Assembly: GCA_015832175.1 (NCBI GenBank) | Contig: WJXW01000002.1 | Coordinates: forward strand, 2,046,001 to 2,110,000 | Source: Paraphaeosphaeria minitans | Taxonomy: Eukaryota; Ascomycota; Dothideomycetes; Pleosporales; Didymosphaeriaceae | Length of the DNA: 64,000 nt | Direction: 5' to 3' | Part shown: piece by piece, positions 34,601 to 46,360 of the stretch | Numbering within the stretch: position 1 is the stretch's first letter | Layout: every line of letters starts with the position of its first letter | Notes under the pieces: model-generated | Told to the model about the DNA's origin: nothing | Database searches by the model: none | What the model saw: only the letters and a program-made list of their open reading frames with translations | Made by a program: the position numbers and the translations under genes

Positions 34601-35820
34601 GTACAGACTTCCGCCCTGAGCTTCGGGAAACATTCAAGGACCAGAAAGGGAACACAGAAACAATTATGCATGTAAGGGTTGGTGGCATTGATCCCAAGGC
34701 CTCTCAGCCAACAATTACTCCCGAATCGAAGCATGAAACTCTCCTAGCGCATGAGGCCCCAATCAGCCAAAGCGCTTCGCATCAACCGGCTACCCAAGGC
34801 GGTCGCTCATCGCGCTTCTTCCCCAAGCCTCCACCAGCTTCTAAACAAGAGTCACCTCCCCCTCCTGAGACAGAGTCCCATCCAGCATTCAGTGGCGATA
34901 TATCGCACCCTGTTGTAAGGATGCCTAAACCTTCACCTCGAGTACGATTACCGCCCACTGCTCTGGGACCTACGGCGCATGCTGAAACGCCCGTGAGTAT
35001 GCCGCCTCGAGGCCGGCTTGGTATCGGAGCGCGACCTCTCGCCCTTACACAAGAATGGCAGGCAAGGTTCAACAGTCTTTTAGATAAGACTCCAGCCGCA
35101 GGACCGGGGTCTGCGCCGATCACTAGGCCCTCACCTTCGGTACAGGCCCCGCTGAACTCCAGGCCCGGCTCTCTCGCGATAGCACCGTCATCGAAGGCCC
35201 CTCTTGAAGTTCGTGAGATGTCTGCCTCTGCCACTGTTTCTCTTCCAGTGTCTACCAACCGAAGGAGTCTCATCAAAGATGGCAGCAGTGATGTCACAAC
35301 CCGCGAAGGCGCTGAAGACCTTCTCGAGGACAGAGAATTTGGCTCGTTGCCGACAGTGAAGGTGCCGAAGACCCCGCATTTAGCTGCCAATGAACCGCCC
35401 GTTGGTTTCCCGCCCAGTGTCCGTCAGCATTCAAAGTATGGAGGCAAGTTCTACTCTACAAGTAAGCCTACTTTGCAGGAAGACAAGCCAGAGAGGCACG
35501 ACAATACGATTGACGTCAACATCCGTATGGGCAATGTTCGGGAGGTTGTGACGAAGTCAATGTCAATCAAGCGTAAAGGAACTCGAGGCTACAGTCAGCA
35601 GAAGCCACGACGAAGTCCTGCAAATGGTGCAGGAAACGCGTCTTCTGTTGGACAGAACCCGCGTACTCGCAAGCCCGCAAATTATCAGGGTCAGGGTGCG
35701 AGCTCGAACGGTCCATCTCAAAGTCCAGCAGGCAACGCCTGGTCGAACAACCGGTCTTCCCCAGCTCACACCAACCCTTGGACTACCAAACGGCAGACAC
35801 CCTCAGCTCCGGTTCATTAA
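31652..35820 (+). CDS. Large, mostly disordered fungal protein with an acidic Trp motif and a coiled coil (1373 aa)
   Basis: Exons 31652-31963 and 32011-35820, with a 47-bp intron. Composition is dominated by Pro, Ser, Ala, Gln and Lys. Around residues 253-320 there is a denser block: PPAPPKQFTDEELKQQYGIH, then KWADIDDDEDDWAPETVQW, which looks conserved. Residues about 648-690 form a charged coiled coil (NIEAIRSRKQKEKEQEEKEE). Another ordered-looking block near 860-910 contains KGWGNFQAHIRQDDIDIRAK and ERVGTDFRPELRETFKDQKG. I do not recognise a named family. Composition would fit an RNA- or translation-associated scaffold, but that is speculation. The first ATG is used; a later one (MAEQITRD) is also possible. 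Confidence 0.8.
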
Positions 35821-36913
35821 ATCCCATCGAATCGAAGTTAGCACCACTGGTTCTTTGCGTTACCCTTGCGATTTATAGCACGAGTACATGCAATCCTAGA
35901 TCACGTGGCGTTTGATCCCGGTTGACGATCGCTGATCTGCATGGAAGGCGTTTATCGTGGTCTTGCGCACTTTTGTTTCGCCTCTATACAAGAGGGTTTC
36001 TGACGAACTAGGCGTACGTTGATTTGGGTACCCTTGTATTTCTGTCACACTGTCTTTTTCTTTCTTGCGGATCAGCATACCTTTTTCAGTACTGTACCAT
36101 TACTGTTTGCTGCGTTGCAATCAGTCAGATCTCTTCGCCGAAGAGTCATGGAGGTTGCAGTGCTTTCTCTATATTGGGCTTCTTTTCAGAGCCTTGCTGT
36201 CAAAGCAGGAGTACGATTCGGGTGTACAAAGGTCACACGATTCAACTCTGTTCGGTGCAATTCATGCAGCAAAAATCAGAGGGCATGCTCATGGCTGATG
36301 AAGGATGCTCAAAGAAGTGCTTCTTTCTGTATTGCAAATAATAGTTGAAACCCCCAACCTGTCACTCATCAGGTTGTCTTTGTGATCATCAAGTCTGATA
36401 GTGCCCGGATCGCCTCATTGACAGTCTGATAATGGCAGCCTGGTGTACTGGCAGTTTGCGGCTAGTTTACTCCTTCGCGGGATGAAGTCCCCCTATCTAA
36501 GCCTTGCTCTGTTAACGTGATGTCCTGTCACCGCGGTGCGTGCTGGCCCCCAATTGTTCACTGATACTCTCGACGTGTACCAGCAAAGAACAAGCTCGTC
36601 CAAGATCATTCACTCGCAAAGCTTTGAGCTAACCGTATTCTGGAGTACAGAAGGCCACGACTGCGGCTTCGTCGCTCGTACAATGTTGCACTGGGAAACC
36701 GTTCAGCGCATGACCCAGCAACAGTCGTACGGAAACGGTACTATCAAGCACACCCAGGTCTGAGGACTCGTCTCGATCTTGCGGGCTACGTGTCCACGAC
36801 TACGAGCGTTTGAGCAAGCAAGCAAGCATAGCCACCGTCACCGTCACCATCTTCCCCTCGGCCTGCCCTGCCCTGCCCTGCCCTGCCCTGCGATTGTCCA
36901 TGGCAACGCAACG
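35821..36913. other. Intergenic, nothing recognised
   Basis: Only short overlapping ORFs are seen. A CCCTG pentamer run precedes the next ATG (about 36,864-36,891). Confidence 0.5.
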
Positions 36914-37405
36914 ATGCCGTCTCTTCTGAATAAAGTCTTCCTCGCTACCACGGCCTCGCGCAGGAAGCACAACCCTTACTCCGATCCCCATCACCCCAAC
37001 CATTCCACCACCTGCCAACCGGCTCCACCCTCGACGACCGCAGAGCAGGTTTTCTCGACGTCGCGAACGCAGATACATCGGACTCGAGACCCACGTGATT
37101 ACCTCGCCGGTGCCAGAGACGCCTTGGCCAGAGATGCAAGCCCAGATCCAGACCCAGATCCAGCACGCTCCCAGAACAGAGTGCCGACTGGCATCGCCGA
37201 GAATACGGAGAGGGAAGGGCGAAGCGTACACCAAGAAGCCAGCGAAGCCAGACCCAATGCGCAGGGAACAAAATACGACCTCTTCGTGCGGGAGATGCAA
37301 GCGCGGAAGGCGGGACAGTGGAGTGCGCCTGTGGGGGGATTCTACGCGCCTGAGAGGCAGCTGGGGGAGTTTTATCAGCCAGTCGGGGCGAAGGGGGGTG
37401 ACTAG
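36914..37405 (+). CDS. Small hypothetical protein (163 aa)
   Basis: Single exon starting MPSLLNKVFLATTASRRKHN. The middle is His/Pro/Thr-rich with an Asp-Pro run (DPDPDPDP), and the C-terminus KYDLFVREMQARKAGQWSAP, GGFYAPERQLGEFYQP looks conserved-type and folded. The open frame extends upstream without an ATG; the chosen ATG is the first in frame that gives a sensible start. No family is recognised. Signal peptide and membrane segments are absent. Confidence 0.55.
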   Translation: MPSLLNKVFLATTASRRKHNPYSDPHHPNHSTTCQPAPPSTTAEQVFSTSRTQIHRTRDPRDYLAGARDALARDASPDPDPDPARSQNRVPTGIAENTEREGRSVHQEASEARPNAQGTKYDLFVREMQARKAGQWSAPVGGFYAPERQLGEFYQPVGAKGGD

Positions 37406-38494
37406 GCCGTTGGGATGGTGAGGGGGGAGGTAGAAGGGTGCGGTGACGAGAGCTGCGCATAGCAGAGGTGGACATGATCCGTACGATGGGGTAGGTAGTC
37501 TACCGCGTGCGCCGAAATGAGACGTGCGCTTGAATACCTAGGTACCTGCGTAGCCTGGCAAGATTCCTCTCTGCGCAAGTCGTGGAAGCGAGTGCGAGTT
37601 CCAATCTTCCCACTCGGCTGCAAGATGCGGAGAGAAGCCATTGCATGCTGACCATGCTGCTGTTTCCGACTGGGACCAATGCTCTCATACACTATTCTAC
37701 CTACCCTACACGTCATCGGCGGTTCGTTTTCTGTGGCAAGGATTTTATCTTGCTATCCATGTGTCGCGCCGGAGTGAAATGGACACAGACACTTTGGCAT
37801 CTCCACGCAGCCTTGCTCGCTCGTCCAACGTTCTCCTGTTACCAGGGCCATACTGCAGAGCAGTTAATTACACGTGGGCCGGCCACATTTCCCTCGCTGC
37901 GCAAAAAAAGGACCCAGCGCCACCGTGCTGCGGCGGTGGTACATGTTACTCATCCAAGCCAAATCGGAAAGCGTTGCCTCCCTTGGGTGTGTCTGTAGAT
38001 CACTCAATGTCTTACGCACACGTCTGGAGAGTACTGTTTCACCACGCAACTTCGTACGCACTGTATCAAGTAGGTATGTGCATTTATCCATACATCTGAC
38101 GTATACAGAGGCCCCCCCTCCCCCCTCTCTCTGGACCATCTCGGAATGACCAGCTTTACAACAATAAGGAATGGCGGGAATTATATATACAATCCCGCAG
38201 TGCGCACCTCACCCTCGACATATTGACACCAGAAACAAAAGTCCATACAAGCTCGGGTTGATACCCGGTGGTGGCAGATATAATGGCCCAGGTCATGTCC
38301 AAAATCGCAAGTGCAGGGTTGTCGCTGGAAAAACGAGGAGAGAAGTCAAGTGAGGTGCCAAGTTGAACGCCGTTCTAATGCAGTGCAATGCCGGGAGGGG
38401 ATGGAACCAACCCTCATGCGGAACAAAAGGAAAAGAAAAGGAGAGCTGGTATAATAGCAACAGATAGGAAAATCATGCATGTCCGGGTGGTCGA
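37406..38494. other. Intergenic between convergent genes
   Basis: It contains the 3' flanks of the small hypothetical gene and the GH79 gene, with a CCTAGGTACC tract near 37,538. No supported gene. Confidence 0.5.
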
Positions 38495-40293
38495 CTAAAA
38501 CGCACCGAGCGAGGTTGCCAAGGTTAGGAACGAAACGAGAACCGCTGCCCAGATGGCAGTCTCTGCTCCGGTGACTGACGGCGATGCGGCGTTCTTTCTT
38601 CTGCTTCCCGATGTTGTGGTTCCGTTGACCTTGATGACTTTATTAGAGCCGAGCTGCCAGTCAAGATTGGCGACGATTGCTTCGGAGTCGCGCACATTGA
38701 TGGAAAAGTCACCATTGCCATCTAATGAGTACTGGTAGAGGCTCTCATCAACGACACTGGCCTGGCCGTCCTCATCGGAGAAGGCCATGCCGTTCCAGGT
38801 GGTGCCAGACAGCGAATCAGCACCGTCCGCGGTCAGGTATGAAATGTATATGTTCTTGTTTGCGTTGGAGGCGCCCATTTGGAGGTTGAAGGTGAAGCTA
38901 TCCTTGTTCGGCTCGGAAGCATTGACTTGCTTGGAGTTGATGAGGATGACAGCTTGCAAAGCGCTGTTTGCGTAGGCGGAATACGCACGAATGCGTCCCT
39001 TGTAGTCGCCACCGGCACCGCTGACATCGAGGGCGCCTATCTGCGTGGTTCCGTTGCCGTTTCCGATGATTTGTGCAACGGCAGCATGAGCGTAGTACTG
39101 TGGTCTCACAAAAGGGTCCTTGCCGTAAAGGTTGATGGGTTGCCAAGCACTGGCATTGGAGTTGTCGGTCATGTGCATCTGGACCGAAGAAACGTTGAGT
39201 GTGGCCATGTAGAGAAAGAAGTTGAGCGTCCAGAGGGAAGCTCCAAACGTGTCGCTGACTTTGTGCATGCCGATGGGGCCTATGGAGCACATTTCACGTA
39301 GGACATAGGGAACCCCGGTGTTGAGAGCAATCTTAACCTGCTTCTCCCAGTAGGCAAATTGGGTGTTGGTTTGGTCCATGTCCATGAGGTCATCCAAGGT
39401 AATGGGGGTCGGGGTGACACCAATGACTAGAAGGGGTAAGCAAATGACGGGAGGGCGGGTCTGTACAACGACATACAGTAAAAATAGTCGTGCTGGTTCC
39501 ACCATCCCACGTAGTACTCTCCGTTCATTTTATCCAGGATGCCGTCCGAGTTCAACATGGCGATCTCAAACGTGGTACCGATGGTGGAGGCGGTTGCGGG
39601 CGGCTCGAAAAAGGTGGGAGCCATGCCTTTGGGGCTCAGGACTTTCTGGTAGACGGTGTCGGCGCGCTCCATGAACTGGGTAGTGTACGTCTTGCCGTCC
39701 CAGGGCGCAGCACGCAAGCCATTCTGGAGGAACAGATCGGGCTCATTGCCGATTTCGAACGAGTAGAGGCGGGTGTTGTTCAGGTTTTCCACGACAGCCC
39801 TGGAGTGGTTGATCATCTTGTCCAGGTAGTCGTCGCCCTCGTAGGCAAGATTGAGCCCGTAGGTGATGAAGGTGTCTTTGGGAAATCGGTCCAGGGCAGC
39901 GAGGTAGTTGGGTCCGATGATCATCGAGTCTGCGGCGATGACGCCCTGTGCGGTGGAGTGTGGGTTCTTCTTCCAGCCGAAATCCTGGTAGTCTGCATCG
40001 TAAATCATGTAGTCCTGGGTGTTGCCGCCCACGCGGATGTGGGGGGGCGCGCCCGAGTAGTCGGCCAGGTTCTGCAGCAGCTGGATGGAAAAGTTATTGG
40101 GCTCGTTCCAGCCGGTGAAGGAAAAGAGATTCGAGGGCTCGATGCCGAAGCCAGCAAACGAAGGTTCGAGATTGTCCGAGACTTGGGCGCCGGAGCGACT
40201 AGGGGAGGGCGACAGCGACAGCGACGCGGCACGGGACAGGCCGGGAGCGAGGGCAGCTAGGCAGGCGAATGCTGCACATAACGGGCGTGGCAT
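38495..40293 (-). CDS. GPI-anchored glycoside hydrolase family 79 enzyme (582 aa)
   Basis: Exons 40293-39477 and 39426-38495, with one 50-bp intron; 1749 nt in total. The start MPRPLCAAFACLAALAPGLS is a signal peptide. The TIM-barrel half shows SFAGFGIEPSNLFSF, HIRVGGNTQDYM, FITYGLNLAYEGDDY and FEIGNEPDLFLQNG, with predicted acid/base Glu at about 184. After the junction (HDYFYFIGVTP), VPYVLREMCSIGPIG holds a candidate nucleophile Glu at about 317. The C-terminal beta domain follows, and the protein ends with a Ser-rich linker and a hydrophobic tail (AIWAAVLVSFLTLATSLGAF), a GPI signal. Family 79 includes beta-glucuronidases acting on arabinogalactan side chains; the substrate here is not determined. 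Confidence 0.88.
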
Positions 40294-40811
40294 GGCGTGG
40301 ACAGGAGTCGGCGGTGGGCCCTGAATAGCAGGGGAGGAGGAGGGGAGGGAGGGAGGCGGGAGGAGGGAGGCGCGGGAGGGGAGAAGTTGAAGACGGGCAG
40401 GAGGAGGCGCAGGGGAGCAACGAAATTCGCATGTAGGTAGTAGGTATGAAGTAGGGAAGTCGGGTGGCTAATCAAGCATTATTGGATCCTGTTTGGGGGA
40501 TGCCCGGGCGCGCGCGTGTGGCTAGGGAAGCGGCGGGATCGCGGCGGGCCACGCAGGCTGAGCGGCGCTGGGCGGCTGACTCTGGGCTGCTACGGGCTGC
40601 GAATGATGTCACCCACGCCCTCTGGCGCCTTTCTTGGGGCAGAGCGCGCGCATGAAGAGGGTCTGCCGGATCTGCGACAGGCGGTGCGGAACGAGTCTGC
40701 CCTGGCCTGGCTTGTCCTGGCCTGTCCTGGCGTGCTCATGGCGGGTCGAAGTGGCTGTTGGTGGAGCACAGCCGTGAGCCCATGCTCAACGGGCGGCCCA
40801 GTAGCCAGCAC

Positions 40812-40964
40812 CTTTGTATGAATCTTTGCATGGATGTTTGTATGAATCCTTGTATGAATCTTTGTATGAATCTTTGTATGAATCTTTGTATGAATCTTTG
40901 TATGAATCTTTGTATGTACCTTGGTATGTTCCTTGGTATGTTCCTTGGTATGTTCCTTGGTATA
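40812..40964. repeat. 12-bp minisatellite with two unit families
   Basis: About eight copies of TTTGTATGAATC (with variants) are followed by four copies of CTTGGTATGTTC. Because the unit is a multiple of three, most frames stay open through it. Confidence 0.9.
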
Positions 40965-41473
40965 TGCACCATGATATCCCCCCATCGCCCAGCCCTCCAA
41001 GCCCACGTTTCAGCGCGTCAATAGTAGACATCTCCTCTGCTTTGTCTTCTAACACCATCTAGCGCCCCCACCGCCTTTTCGCAGACCTGCTTTTTTCCTT
41101 CTTTTTTTTCCTTTGCCTCGCCGGCTGCATCGGCATCCCCATGACATCACGCTGCCCGTGGCCCAGTGCCATCCATCCTTTACATGCTCTTCCGACCCTC
41201 TGTGGGGTAGAGCCCTTCTAGACCTCGCATCCCTCTGCCTTGGGACCATGTGTCCATGAGTCCATCTCGATGGTTTGCCGAGTGGCTCCTCACCTAGGCC
41301 AGCTTGGGCGTAGCATTCCCCTAGCCACGATGCTTTCCGATGGCCCTGACTTTCCGGTGACGACACACGTGCTCTAGCTTCAGCCCTCGCCTCCCTACCT
41401 ACTCGGAGCTGCGAAGCTGTCGTGTCGAGAGGATGGTGTTCTGTAACCTCGACAGCTGGACCCACGTTGCAGC

Positions 41474-41476
<3 letters not shown>

Positions 41477-41508
<32 letters not shown>
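41477..41508. repeat. (CA)n dinucleotide repeat
   Basis: About 16 CA dinucleotides in a row. Confidence 0.9.
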
Positions 41509-41509
<1 letters not shown>

Positions 41510-41639
41510 GCTCCGTCTCCTGCGCTGACGTAGGGAGTCGACTCGGAACCTGATGCTGCATCGCTGACGGTCCACCATTTTCCATCTTTAGTAACACGCC
41601 AGCTCGGTCGACGTTCCCTTGGCACATCTTCCATTGGCC

Positions 41640-41890
41640 CAGATGTACCTTGCGAAGATGTCGTGGCCGTGCGCTCCTCCGGACAACCCGCAGCTGCTGC
41701 GGTCCTACCTAATAATAAGGAGGAGGGGGCATTGGGTGAAAATGACGTATCGCAGTTCGTTCAGGGAAAGCTGGCAGCGTACAAGCAGTTGAGAGGGGGT
41801 GCGAGGTTTGTAGATGAGCTCTCAAAGAATGCCGTAGGCAAAGATTCTGAGGAGGGAGTTGAAAGACAGGGTAAGAGCTAATGAAGAAGG
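41640..41890 (+). pseudogene. Relic of the 3' end of an AMP-binding acyl-CoA ligase gene, copy 1
   Basis: The forward frame reads CEDVVAVRSSGQPAAAAVLP and then FVQGKLAAYKQLRGGARFVD and ELSKNAVGK, which is the C-terminal lid domain of 4-coumarate-CoA-ligase-like enzymes, including the Lys-bearing P/S-K-N-x-x-GK motif. One extra A in the run after GGC (about 41,842-41,844) breaks the frame just before the expected ILRRELK. Nothing of the upstream catalytic domain is visible, so only a fragment of the gene was inserted or has survived. Confidence 0.75.
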
Positions 41891-41959
41891 TAACGTGAAG
41901 AGTAGATTGTAGAGAGCAAAGCATGGGTTGAAGTAGTCTATGTACTAGTATCAAAATCT

Positions 41960-42215
41960 GTATGGCAGTTGGTCCAGGGAAAGCTGGCAGATTAAAGCAG
42001 TTAAGATGGGGTGCAATTATTGTAGATAAACTTCCAAAGAATGCTGCGGGCAAGATTCTAAAGAGAGAGTTGAGAGACATAGCAAGACCTAAACAAAAGA
42101 ACGTAGAAGATGGACAGTGGACAGCGAAGCACAATGTGGAGTGGTTCGTACACTGGTTACAATCTGGAGTAGTCCATGCACTGGTATTAAAATCTCTAGG
42201 TGGTATCTCAAAGGT
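41960..42215 (+). pseudogene. Relic of the same AMP-binding ligase 3' end, copy 2
   Basis: This second copy lies about 212 bp downstream of the first and is in the same orientation. It encodes LKQLRWGAIIVDKLPKNAAG and KILKRELRDIA, so the lid motif is kept but the preceding part is damaged. The match continues into the 3' flank: GTAGTC, ATG and ACTRGTATYAAAATCT are shared with the segment after copy 1. The two copies differ mostly by C/T and G/A changes. Confidence 0.7.
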
Positions 42216-42520
42216 AATGCCATGGGAAGAAAAAGCTATCCCGATCCCCGTTCCCTGTTCCTCGTTCCCCGTTGTCCCGCGTCCACCGCGGCTCTGCGCC
42301 CGTTCACACGCCGTGCATCTCAATCTCCCATTGATGAATCCAACTTGGCCTCGATCTCCGTATCTCGTTTTTGCACCGGCGATGCTCACAATCGCGAATC
42401 GATCGGGTCTGGTGTTGCTATGGGGTATGATGTCTGCCGCATCGCTCGTGCCCGTTAGGCAACGATCTGCGGATCGCCCCTTGGGCTAGTCTCCGTACTG
42501 AAGTTGGTGCGACGGTGGTT

Positions 42521-42748
42521 TCACTCGGCCTCCTCCACACTCTCCACATTGGAGTCAACGCTCGGTGTCGATGACGTGTCGCGAGCGGGAATAGGGAGGG
42601 CAGAAGTGTCGATTGTGAGGTCGGAAGGTGAAGGGATGGTCATGTCTTCCTCCTCGTAATCGGCGTCCAGCGATAGGACTGGGATGCGTAGCATTTGGCC
42701 GCCGATGAGGTTGGGGATGTAAACGTATTCGGTTTGAAGAGATGACAT
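42521..42748 (-). CDS. Possible small hypothetical protein (75 aa)
   Basis: A single exon from ATG at 42,748 encodes MSSLQTEYVYIPNLIGGQML and then an acidic, Ser/Thr-rich end (DSNVESVEEAE). It has no recognised domain. The amino acid composition is coding-like and the frame extends upstream without an ATG until far into 5' sequence. I call it with low confidence because it is short and isolated. Confidence 0.35.
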   Translation of the reverse strand: MSSLQTEYVYIPNLIGGQMLRIPVLSLDADYEEEDMTIPSPSDLTIDTSALPIPARDTSSTPSVDSNVESVEEAE

Positions 42749-45239
42749 GGTGGGCTGTCGGCGAACTAGTGATGCTTTGTTGTTGTTCAGTGCAGTGCTT
42801 GTACAGTGTGAGTTTGAGGAGTCGTGGCGTTGGCCGAGAAACAATTCAAGTCGGCAAGACTTGCGATGGTTGACGTTATGAAGACTCGTCCGTGGAATTT
42901 GGCCTGAAGATGGACAGGCCAATGACTAATTGTGGATGTTCTGAGAAGCTGGTCGGCTGTGATTCCAGCTATCGTGGGCATCGCAACTATAGATATACTG
43001 TCAGTCAGACTGGCTGGCCCACCAAGGTGCGGGGATGAAGTCGGAGATATGCAGAAACCTAAGCCCTAAGGCCCTGGCCCCTAACTTGAGCCTATCAGAT
43101 GCCCACCATCCCAGTCACCCATCACTAAACCCTCGACCTCACCCTGCAAACCGATTAACTCAGCACCCTCGCTGCGGCGAATGAGGTTCCATCATCCGCG
43201 AAGTCGTTCCGGTCTATCCGCCCGGGCCCCACTGTTGGTGCAGACGTTGGCGCGGCGATAACGCTGGCGCCTTGGACATGCTTTGCGACCAACTGTTCGA
43301 TTGGGCCCGGACCTTGGCGCCTTGCATGATGTCCATTGTCGCTGCGCTGCGTGAAGGTCTAGACTTTCTCGCTCGGAGCGGCGTTTAGCATCCTCAAGCA
43401 TGAGCTCTATCAATGCCATGCGTGCCCGTTGCTAAGGCTAGGTATGTATCTTCTCCCAGTCCATCATGTCAGCCTCCACGTTGAACTTCCCGAGACGTTC
43501 GCTCTGCGGCCATGTTCCCGAATGTCTGATGAAGAGTCAGCACAGCCAAGACTTCCAATGATCGATAGTGATAAGTGCCAAGTTTACGGTATATTGCCAA
43601 CAGCCCATGCTAAGGGATGTCTTGTCGGTTTGCTGTGTGCCATAGCAAACCCCACATCAGCCAGAGAGGCCACATGCACAGATCAGTCTTCCGCAGAAGC
43701 TTTCGGTTAAAGGCATAGACTATAGAATTCATCGTCTACCTACAACTAAAACGTGTTCTAGGATAACATTACACTGCAGTTTACAGCCCAACTCGATCTA
43801 GTCTTTTGCATCTACCTAGCTTCCTTTCGTTATCAAGTACGATATCTGCTTTAGCGCGCTGCTGACTCGCCATTTGATAGTCCCAGTCGTATCAGATAAC
43901 TGTCGCAGACGTTAGACCAGTCTACTCTTGTGGTCCGTGAGTGAGTGTAAGTCAGTCAACGAGACTAAGCCAAATTGGTTGTTGGACGAGACAAGCCTCG
44001 ACATCGTTCAGCTAAGCGATTGAGCAAAAGAAATTCCGTCAATAGACGTCTCAAGGGTACTTGTCGGATGAAAGTCCACTAATTGGGCAGTACTCGGTCT
44101 TTCCTTAGACATGTAACGTCACTACAGGGCAGCGAAATGTAGTCAGCGATGGGGAGATAAGGCTCGTTCATTTAGAGGTAAATCTTTCTTCATTCTTCAG
44201 AGGGTTTCCTGTCCTAAACTGCGTTATTGTCGAACAACGGAGCGTCGTGCAAGCCTTCCCATGTAAGTCCCCAGTGCAAATATCCGGTGAACCCAACATC
44301 TCAAGCCTCGGTGCCAGGAAGACCACCGGGTGCTCAGATGCACGAATTCGAATGACATGTTGGCTCAAAGCCTATTGTCAGGTTCCAGCACAGGTTGCCT
44401 GACTGGTACAGCGCTGCGGCCGCTGTAGAAGTCAAGGTCAGCCGACTTTTGGAAAAGCATCCAAACATACTGGCGCCAGCTATTGCATCGTGATGATCTG
44501 TGTAATGATAGCCATTGTAGTCGTCTGTGTTGCTAACCTCTGGTCGTCGCTGACAAGGTGGCTCAACGCATTAAGCCGTCCCGTGCATTGGACTACCCAA
44601 GCTCGCGTCTGGGCCGATCAAGGAGAGCGCCTTCATGTTCGGGTACGTAAGTTTTGAAGCATTGGTGGTACCGTGCCTTTATGACTCCGCTAGAGGTGTC
44701 GCAGATCCCATCGCCGCCACATTATGTGGCATTGCGAAGTGATGAAGGAATACAGCCAAGGTCGCCATTGAACCTTGATGCAAGCCTTGGAAAATCTTCG
44801 CTGCTTTCGTGGGTAGAAGAGCGTGCCAAGCTGATTTGTATTCATCTGAGCCAGTTTCTGTGACATGGTCTCTCCATCCTAGTACGACGGATTCCTGCTG
44901 GTGGCGATAGTGAAAGATGAAATTAGTGTGAGGCTCTAAGATCTCAGCACGGTGAAGGTCAGCCCTCCCGAATTCCGAGGCTGTAGTATCGTATGAGAAC
45001 TACGCCAAAGTTCTCTAGAATTGGAGCATCATTTGTAGATGGCGGCGAAGCTAGATCAACTTCATATAGCGGCAGAAGCTCGGCAGTCTCGTGACGATGG
45101 TTGCATTCCAGTGTCTGATTCTGCTAAGACAACACAATGGAGAGGTGCTGAATCCAATCATAAAATGATCTCGTGTTTGGTGATCCACCCACGGAAAGGT
45201 TTTGGATGTTGCTGCGAATCGCGGTGTTCTGGGCGCCTG
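42749..45239. other. 2.5-kb stretch without a supported gene
   Basis: All ORFs are short and motif-free. Bases 44,560-44,880 keep a forward frame that is open in pieces, but I could not match it to a family. Treat it as gene-poor sequence possibly containing old relics. Confidence 0.45.
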
Positions 45240-46360
45240 TCATGATGCACCCGCGCGGAGTATCCTCCCCAACATCCAATGTGCAAACCGTAGCCCGGGC
45301 ATTACGATTATGGCGACAGTAGCGGAGCCTGCCTCGTACATTTTCCAGAGAAAAGTTTCTCTCAGCTGTTCGTAGTCGCGGTCTCTTAGAACTATCTCCT
45401 TCAACTTGGCGGCTTTGTCCGGAATCTTCAAACCCAATCCTAGGTACAGACCGACAATGACACACTCCATGATGACTTGCCTGTAACATGATGAGCATTG
45501 AACATCGAAGGAGGGACGAATGACATAGATAGACCGAGTGTGTTGTGTTTATCAGCCTGGAGTAACAGAACAGTGAACGCAAGGATAGGCACTACAGGCC
45601 TCCTGAGAAATGGTCGACTTACATGCAAAGTTGTGTCGTAACGTCTCCGCTAATGACATTGAAACGCATTTTTGGTGCCGTGCGCTCAAAGGCGAAACAC
45701 ATCATATAAACCACGTCCACGAGAAAGAAAGGCAGACTTAGTACTACCGTGGTCAAGATCTTAACTTCAAGTGAGCTTGCAAGGTACAGGCGTGCAGCTA
45801 TGATGGTGGTCGCCCAAACAAGTACAGCGAAACAAGCGCAGTACAGAACAATGCCAGCCTTGGTCGCTGCGGTTGCTGCAAAGGTGGGGGAGTCGCGGGA
45901 ATCCGGGTCGATGCCTCCAGCGACGATCAGAATAAGTGATATCGTCAGAGGGATGTACAAGAGAAGCAGGACCCACTGCATGCGGCGTCCTTTCGGTCCG
46001 GAAGTCATGTTGAGCATGCTTGCTGTTGACATAAACAGCGGCGTCAAACTTATCTCGGTGAGTATGGCAACACCGATCTCCAGGGTTGTGTTGGTAAGTT
46101 TTGTTTCTGGGTATATGATGGTTGCTGCAAGATCGAGCGCAACCTGACTGCGTTAGCGGTTTCGAGGTTTCGGCCGCGCGGGAATGTGTTACCTGAGTGA
46201 GGCGACAGAGAGACAGAATGATCATGCATATCCACGGAAAATTGTGACCCAGCCCCTGGCGAACGGCAAGCAATGTTGCGATGCAGAAGTAGATGAAGTA
46301 AACGATGAGAGTCGCTACGTTCACAACGGCGCCGTACACTAGAGTCCCCTTGATTCCCAT
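45240..46360 (-). CDS. Fungal multi-pass membrane protein, perhaps DUF7702-like (309 aa)
   Basis: Exons 46360-46193, 46143-45623 and 45480-45240 (930 nt), introns 49 and 142 bp. About seven hydrophobic segments are visible: GTLVYGAVVNVATLIVYFIY, FPWICMIILSLCR, GVAILTEISLTPLFM, WVLLLLYIPLTISLILIVAG, AGIVLYCACFAVLVWATTII, VVLSLPFFLVDVVYMMCF and VIMECVIVGLYLGLGL. The pattern and length suit the uncharacterised fungal 7-TM group labelled DUF7702; that label is from memory of the pattern and is tentative. No catalytic motif is seen. The acceptor of intron 1 is the second of two nearby AGs, required by frame. Confidence 0.7.

Larger units (their letters stand above)
40294..41640. other. Intergenic with minisatellite and CA repeat
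   Basis: It includes the GH79 upstream region (Cys/Gly-poor, purine-rich on the plus strand), a 12-bp minisatellite, and a (CA)n run. No supported gene; long ORFs here are produced by the minisatellite. Confidence 0.6.

Noticed and set aside
34213..35390. Long minus-strand ORFs opposite the 1373-aa gene
   Set aside because: They are antisense shadows of a firmly supported forward frame.
40590..41062. Overlapping ORFs on both strands with FIQR, DSYK, CMNL or LYES repeats
   Set aside because: Produced by a 12-bp minisatellite that lacks stops in most frames; no start context or motif.
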